Source of the DNA: Oehlia diaphana
Lineage: Eukaryota; Glomeromycota; Glomeromycetes; Glomerales; Glomeraceae
Assembly: GCA_003833135.1 (NCBI GenBank)
Contig: QZLH01000699.1
Coordinates: forward strand, 24,297 to 46,077
Direction of reading: 5' to 3'
DNA length: 21,781 bases
Positions 17,251-21,781 of this stretch are shown here, piece by piece; position 1 is the stretch's first letter, and each line of letters opens with the position of its first letter. The translations under genes and the position numbers were made by a program. The notes under the pieces are model-generated. The model was not told the origin of the DNA, made no database searches, and saw only the letters and a program-made list of their open reading frames with translations.

Positions 17251-18687
17251 GCAATAAATATAATAAATACAATTTATACAAATTTTGGAATAAAATCATT
17301 GACCTATCAATATATAATATATATAATAATTATATAAGTATTATATAGGTATTATTAAAGTATATAGATACTGATATGAGTATGATATCTATATGATATT
17401 TTTATGATATTTATAAATCAATATGTAACTTATATGTAATTTATATATAACTATCTGCTTTATAAATCAGTGCCATATCAGGATTACTAATCTGAAAATA
17501 TCAGAATATGATATATGGATTATCAAATGATTTTCAGATGACTGATATATTACTGATATTCCATTATTTGACTGGTACATTTTGCTAAAACAAAAATAAA
17601 AAATAATTTTAAAGGCTTTACTTTCAAATAGGAACCTTTAAATGGATTTAGAACATACCTTCAGCATTTAAAACTTAAAAATTTGAAAAAACAAATATAA
17701 ATAATGTTTATTAAAGTTAAAATATAAAAAAAGTATTTTAAAGATTTTTACCTTTGAAATAAAAGTCTGAAGCCATTCTTTGATGTTTCAGACACAAAAA
17801 TAATAAAAATAACAAACATTTACTACTGTTTGTTAAATAAAAATATAAATAAAAAAATTTGAAAATTAACTTTAAAATAAAGTCTGAAACTTTTCTTCAG
17901 CATTTAGGATCTACAATTGAATGTTAGCAATATTCGTTTAATAATTTAATTAAAAAAAAGGTATTTAAAGGTCTTATTCAAAATAAAAGTAAAAAAAATA
18001 ATAAATTTTGAAGGTTTTTACCTTTAAAAATAAAGTCTAAAACTGTAATTTAATGTTCAGAACTTTTAAAAATAAAAAATAATAAATTTTAAAGATTTTT
18101 ACTTTTGAAAATAAAGTCTGGAATTGTACTTTAATACTCAAGATTTAAAAATAAAAATATTTGCCAAAGTTCAACTCCAACCTTTAAAACAAAAATCTGA
18201 AGTTATATTTTAGTATTCAGAACTTAATAAATGAACATTAACAATGTTCATTATTAAAATTAATAAAAATAATATTTTTTTGAAAGTAATTTTCAAAATG
18301 AGTATCTAAACTTAAAATAAAAAGAAAAATACAAATTTTGAAGGTTACTTTTGTAAATAATAAGTTTGAAACATACTTTGAATTCAAAGAAATGAATATC
18401 TTTAAAATGGTGTTCAGATTTACAAATATAAAAATGAAAGTAGAAGACAGCATCTTTTTTGTTTAATATATTGCAGATTATGTGCCAAATGTTAAATGAA
18501 TTTGCCTTAAAGATTTTGAATCTTGTAAACAAAATTTTTTTGAATTATATGTAAAAAAAATAAATCATTTGCTACAAAAATTTATAGCTATTAAAAAAAA
18601 TTTTTCTTTGACAACTTTGAAATATAAAAAATAATAAAATTTTTTTTCTTTAAAGTTTTGTAATTTTTTTTTAGGAGTCAGTGCAGC

Positions 18688-18758
18688 TAAATAAACTTCA
18701 AAAAGTTTAAATAAACTAAATAAACTCTAAATAAACTAAATAAACTTTAAATAAACTT
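18688..18758 (+). repeat. Short tandem repeat, TAAATAAAC(T)
   Basis: About six to seven copies of TAAATAAACT or TAAATAAACTCTAAATAAAC, with one diverged stretch. It separates the 140-bp array from the right subterminal region of the 12292-19102 element. No coding role. Confidence 0.75.
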
Positions 18759-19141
18759 AATTTTTTTACAGATTTTTGTAGATCTTTTACCGATTTGTAT
18801 TTGCAAATTGCTAAAACTGCTGATTCCTATTTAAAAATCAGAATTTTACAATTCTTACAATTCTGAAGATTATCGCAGATTTTATATTTGGAAAATTACA
18901 GTAGTCTACATTATTGAAAGTTGCCAGAAATTTTATATTAAAAAATTATGGTAGTATGCATTTTTACAGAGTTATATCAAAATTTTAAAAAAATAATGAT
19001 GGTAATCTGCATTTACAAATTGCTGCCAATTTTCATTAAAAAAATGCACAGAAATTATAAAATTGCAGACCTGTGATCTGCACTCTAAAAAATTTTCTGA
19101 TGAAAAAGTAAAAAATAATCATTATATTTTTTATTTTATAG

Positions 19142-19565
19142 AAAGTTCTAATAATACCATTACCAACGATTTTAGTAATAAAAATATAACATATTTTTTA
19201 TTTAATTATTAATTTTTTAAATATAAATATTGAGAATGATAAAGATAATAGCATTGATAAAGATAATAATAATAATATAAATAATGATAGTAAAGATAAA
19301 AAAAAGAGATTTATTAATAAATTAGGCTTTAATATTATTAACAAATGGCTTAATTCTTTGAGAAAAATGAAGAAAATAAATATTAGCAGTATAAATTTAA
19401 ATTCTAACAACAATACAGTACTGGTGACTGAAAAAGAGAATGCTTTAATCTTCACTTATATTTAGATGATAAAGAAGGTCAGAAATTTAAATATCAAGTT
19501 CAATATTGCACAAGAAATAAAAACTATACATTTATATTTAATTATTAAATAAAGGTAATGATACA
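19142..19565 (+). pseudogene. Host-gene remnant downstream of the 6.8-kb insertion
   Basis: The acceptor TTTTATTTTATAG ends at 19141. It pairs with the donor GTAAGG at 12256 on the other side of the 6.8-kb element; without the element the intron would be about 71 nt. The first frame starts SSNNTITNDFSNKN and ends in a stop. A second frame (19190-19462) is open for 91 codons and Asn/Asp/Lys-rich (IENDKDNSIDKDNNNN, then KRFINKLGFNIINKWLNSL). A further shift at about 19455 leads to LYLDDKEGQKFKYQVQY, ending at TAA 19546. This fits a low-complexity host protein broken by frameshifts. The minus-strand open frame over the same bases is a shadow. No family recognised. Confidence 0.5.
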
Positions 19566-20099
19566 GGTTAAAAAGTGAAAAATCAGGCATCAATCAGTCA
19601 CCAATTGGGCACCAATAGCTGATTGGTGACTGATTGGTGACTGATTGGCATTTTCGCCAAATACTGTCACCAATCAGGCAGTTTGCTAACTTTTGATCCA
19701 GTGATCAGAAAAAGATGAAATATAGTTCATTGGAATCGTCTCAACAAGCTGAATCTAATGGTAGTAAAATTGTATTTCTAGGATTAATATTTGATGAGAT
19801 ATTAAATAAAATATAAATAATATTTTTTATTTTTACATTTTACTTAATATCTCATCAATTATCAATTCTTGAAATATGATTTTACTACCATTAGATTCTT
19901 CATATTGAGACGATTCCAATGAACTATATTTCATCTTTTTCTGATCACTGGATCAAAAGTTAGCAAACTATCTGATTGGTGACGATATTTGGCGAAAATG
20001 CCAATCAGTTACCAATCGGTCACCAATCAGTCACCAATCAGCTATCTGATTGGTGCCTGATTGGTGACTGATTGATGCCTGATTTTTCACTTTTCGACC
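19566..20099. mobile_element. 534-bp foldback element interrupting the host-gene remnant
   Basis: It starts GGTTAAAAAGTGAAAAATCA and ends TTTTTCACTTTTCGACC. The arms pair for over 200 bp around an AT-rich centre (about 19795-19855). It shares ends and TAGTTCATTGGAATCGTCTC with the foldback at 13202-13580. It additionally has clusters of TGATTGGTGAC/CACCAATCAG in both arms (19590-19675 and 19965-20085) that the shorter copy lacks. The flanks TACA (19562-19565) and TGTG (20100-20103) would match as a 4-bp TSD only if C-to-T and G-to-A decay is assumed. Coding-like sequence lies on both sides. Confidence 0.8.
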
Positions 20100-20104
20100 T
20101 GTGT

Positions 20105-20670
20105 GGATTACCAAATAATAAAGGTAGTCAGAAGCTTAAACATTAAACTCAATATAGAAAAGGTAAAAAAAAACTTCATAAAGGAGAATTATTACCTATT
20201 AAAGAAAATTTAAAATTATTTGAAAAACCATCTGAAGGACCACTTAAGAGGCTATTTAGTAAAGAAAATCTGAGGTTTGAAAATTTTGAAAAAAAGTCAT
20301 TGGGTAATGAAAGTGATGGAAAAAATCATAAAAAAATTGAAAAAAAGTATAATCTTGATATCAAATAAGCTGTAAATCTTAGTAAAGATTTACACAAAAT
20401 ATTGCTAAATTGCCAACTTATTCTTTAATTCGCAATAAAAAAATTTTCTTTCAGAATAAATTATACAGATAAGCCATTATAAATCACTTAATGAATGATT
20501 CAGAATTTTCATTCTTAAAAAGCTTTTAACAAATTGATGACTTTGCAAATAATTTAATTTTAAAAGATATTATTTCCTTAAATCATATTAGAGTTTCATT
20601 TATAGCTAATAATAAAAATGATATTAAATATGTATTATATAAATTAATGACAGAAAGTACAAAAAATTAA
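20105..20670 (+). pseudogene. Host-gene remnant after the foldback
   Basis: One frame runs from GGA 20105 to about 20440. It holds NNKGSQKLKH, a TAA at 20144, then a 73-codon open stretch including GELLPIKENLKLFEKPSEG and PLKRLFSKENLRFENFEKK, and further TAA stops at 20366 and 20426. After a one-base shift in a poly-A run near 20440, a second frame goes on (LKDIISLNHIRVSFIANN) with TAA at 20470 and 20527, and ends at TAA 20668. All stops are TAA, as expected from decayed CAA Gln codons. NNKGSQKLKH-stop-TQY resembles DDKEGQKFKYQVQY just before the foldback, so a short module seems duplicated. The product would be hydrophilic and Lys/Asn/Glu-rich. No family recognised. Confidence 0.55.
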
Positions 20671-20774
20671 GTCGCTAATAAAGATATCTTGTGACATAAT
20701 GACGTAAAGATCTATATTTTCATGTGAAATCTGGAAATCATATGTTTTCTTATAGTATTTTATTCTACAAATCT

Positions 20775-20935
20775 TAGGAGTTCAATCTGTAATCTGGTAA
20801 ATTCAAATTGATCTGATCATTCAAATTAAAATCAGATATTCTTATCTAATAATTTCTGGCAGATGGATCTGTAAAATTATCAGATTATAGATTATTGATC
20901 ATCTGGATTATAATTCAGATTGTAATAATATAAAT
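20775..20935. mobile_element. Possible end of another hAT-like element
   Basis: A cluster of AATCTG/ATCTGG/CAGATT motifs begins TAGGAGTTCAATCTGTAATC at 20775. It looks like the hAT-type end at 11468 read inward (TAGAGGTATGCTCTGG..CAATCTG) in general form. I found no partner end or TSD in the window, so this may be a broken end or only a similar motif cluster. The following sequence (20936-21200) is AT-rich with nothing I can name. Confidence 0.35.
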
Positions 20936-21200
20936 TATTGGGATTGAAAAAAATTTTTTTTTGAAAATTAAATTTTAATTTTTAAATAAAAATTATGTTG
21001 GTTAGTATATAAAATATTATTTTATCTTAATTAAAATAACCTTAATACAAGTAAAATTGTATGTTATTTCTAATTAAAATCACATTTTTATATATTAAAA
21101 ATGGGTTTAAATGTTCTTAAATAGTACTGAGTGTATTTAATAATATGAAATAATTTATCTGTTTATTATATTGAAATTAAGAAGAAAGTGTTTAAAGAGA

Positions 21201-21280
21201 GAACTAGAAGTTCATAACTGTAATTAAGAGTCATCAGCTTTCCTTCTAAGAAGAACTAAAAGTTTATAACTGTAACTAAC
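21201..21280 (+). repeat. Two-copy short direct repeat
   Basis: AGAACTAGAAGTTCATAACT at about 21201 and AGAACTAAAAGTTTATAACT at about 21252 continue GTAATTAA / GTAACTAA, with only transitions between them. The second copy runs into the 223-bp repeat at 21281. Function unknown. Confidence 0.6.
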
Positions 21281-21726
21281 ACTGGTCAAAATCGAGGCAA
21301 ACATGGTATAGTAGCCTTTATCTTTATTAAATTTATTTAATCGAACTTACAAAAATTAAAATAAAATTTCGAAGTACAAAAGAAAAAATAAAACTAACTA
21401 AAAACAAAACTATATAGTCTCCAAAATAGTAATAAAGCTATAAATTATTCTAAGAGAAATATCGCATAACACTAAAACTATCCTGATCCCCCGCCTAGAT
21501 ATAACTGGTCAAAATCGAGGCAAACATGGCATAGCAGCCTTTATCTTTATTAAATTTATTTAATCGAACTTACAAAAATTAAAATAAAATTTCGAAGTAC
21601 AAAGGAAAAAATAAAACTAACTAAAAACAAAACTATATAGTCTCCAAAATAGTAATAAAGCTATAAATTAATCTAAAAGAAAAATCGCATAACACTAAAA
21701 CTATCCTGATCCCCCGCCTAGATATA
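21281..21726. repeat. Two 223-bp direct repeats, about 97% identical
   Basis: Copy 1 is 21281-21503 and copy 2 is 21504-21726, in tandem with no net length change. Both start ACTGGTCAAAATCGAGG and end CCCCCGCCTAGATATA. Differences are few; several are transitions (TGGTATAGTAG versus TGGCATAGCAG), with A/T changes as well. This is far more alike than any other repeat pair here, so the duplication is recent. The start matches the ACTGGTCAAA terminus of the elements at 1-142 and 14152. The ends are not TG..CA, so a simple LTR is unlikely. On the minus strand the unit may be the 3' end and untranslated region of a multicopy element. Confidence 0.85.
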
Positions 21727-21779
21727 TCCCAACCTAAGAAGAGGCAACTATGCTTACAATCCAACAAGTAACGCACCCA
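21633..21779 (-). CDS. Possible C-terminal end of a minus-strand reading frame (partial)
   Basis: Reading leftward from 21779 the minus strand is open for 48 codons to TAG at 21633-21635. It includes CLFLGWDISRRGIRIVLVLC and then RLIYSFITILETI. The right edge of the window (21727-21781) is clearly less AT-rich than the rest, which fits coding sequence. The frame enters the 223-bp repeat, and the same peptide (ISRRGIRIVLVLCD) is also encoded in the other copy. It may be the tail of a mobile-element gene or a host gene; I do not recognise it. The start is outside the window. Confidence 0.3.
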   Translation of the reverse strand, partial: WVRYLLDCKHSCLFLGWDISRRGIRIVLVLCDFSFRLIYSFITILETI

Positions 21780-21781
21780 CG

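Larger units (their letters stand above)
14152..17576. mobile_element. 3.4-kb TIR element with 5-bp TSD
   Basis: The left end ACTGGTCAAATAA (14152-14164) and the right end read inward, ACCAGTCAAATAA (17576-17564), agree at 11 of 13 positions, both differences being transitions. ACATT flanks it on both sides (14147-14151 and 17577-17581). Joining the flanks gives TTAGTTAACATTTTGCTAAA, close to the array unit TTAGTTAACATTTGTTAAAT. Subterminal regions have many CTGATAT/TATCAG motifs. The interior carries two tandem arrays with splice-like borders (14535-15866 and 16061-17127) and a nested MITE. No transposase found. Related ends occur at 142 and possibly 21281. Confidence 0.85.
12740..18480. repeat. 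Diverged tandem array, about 140-bp unit, split by insertions
   Basis: Copies lie at about 12740-13200, 13582-14151 and 17577-18480. A unit has TTTGAAGGTTTACCTTTGAA, then ATAAAAGTCTGAAACC, CTTCAGCATTTA, and AAAAAAGAAATAAAACATTA followed by GTTAACATTTGTTAAATAAA. Copies differ a lot. The minus-strand open frames at 18238-18532 lie in the last copies and are not credible genes. The A-rich segment resembles part of the 110-bp unit at 8735-11095, suggesting distant common origin. Confidence 0.65.
12292..19102. mobile_element. 6.8-kb TIR element inside an intron, with nested insertions
   Basis: The termini are CATCAGGAAATTTTTTAAAA (from 12292) and, read inward from 19102, CATCAGAAAATTTTTTAGAG. They continue TGCAGA on both sides, and the differences are G/A transitions. 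The possible 4-bp flanks, ACAA (12288-12291) and AAAA (19103-19106), are weak. Subterminal regions (12310-12560 and 18770-19090) are rich in CTGCAGAT / TTTGCAGA motifs. The middle is a tandem array of about 140-bp units (12740-18480), interrupted by two elements. No transposase is visible. The same CATCAGGAAATTTTTT end is found on the foldback at 14700-15221, so both probably used the same enzyme. The superfamily cannot be fixed from ends this ambiguous. Confidence 0.7.

Noticed and set aside
18238..18532. Two overlapping minus-strand open frames rich in Phe and Ile
   Set aside because: They lie in the diverged 140-bp tandem array. Their hydrophobic look is due to AT-rich sequence, and neither is kept in neighbouring units.
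19198..19455. 85-residue minus-strand frame resembling a membrane protein
   Set aside because: The plus strand here is an Asn/Asp/Lys-rich coding remnant, and its complement automatically reads as Leu/Ile/Phe/Ser. The plus frame has better context (splice acceptor, continuation).
21281..21726. LTR pair of a small LTR retrotransposon
   Set aside because: The copies are directly adjacent with no internal region, and they do not begin TG and end CA; tandem duplication is simpler.

Overview
The window looks like an old transposon graveyard in a very AT-rich eukaryotic genome. By eye it is about four-fifths A+T, with long A and T runs, no prokaryote-style gene packing and GT-AG introns of roughly 60-80 nt. 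My best guess is an early-diverging fungus, possibly an arbuscular mycorrhizal (Glomeromycotina) type. That guess rests on composition, intron size and transposon load, not on a marker gene. I see no intact gene, rRNA or tRNA.

Layout. 1-142 is the right end of a terminal-inverted-repeat (TIR) element. 346-1124 is a two-exon pseudogene of unknown family. 1680-8044 holds a decayed hAT transposase gene (3875-6638). It is flanked by hairpin-rich tandem arrays and by clusters of GATCTGAT-like motifs ending in hAT-like termini. A 591-bp element (2810-3400) and a pogo-like MITE (3539-3710) have inserted in the left array. 8421-11468 is a 3.05-kb non-autonomous hAT element with its own tandem array, and a second non-autonomous hAT (9005-10531) is inserted in that array. 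12000-20670 is the remnant of a low-complexity, Asn/Lys-rich host gene. A 6.8-kb element (12292-19102) lies inside one of its introns, and a foldback element (19566-20099) lies further downstream. The 6.8-kb element carries a foldback (13202-13580) and a 3.4-kb TIR element (14152-17576). That element contains a MITE (14554-15275), which contains another foldback (14700-15221). The window ends with two 223-bp direct repeats and a possible minus-strand reading-frame end.

Three themes connect the regions. (1) Insertions can be ordered in time, because several interrupt recognisable repeats or arms and leave target-site duplications (TSDs). (2) Most tandem arrays are built of units that each contain a short stem-loop, and stem arms often change together. 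(3) Nearly all premature stops can be read as TGG to TGA/TAG or CAA/CAG to TAA/TAG, and TIR/TSD mismatches are mostly transitions. This suggests cytosine-deamination or RIP-like decay. All statements come from reading the sequence by eye; no search or folding program was run.
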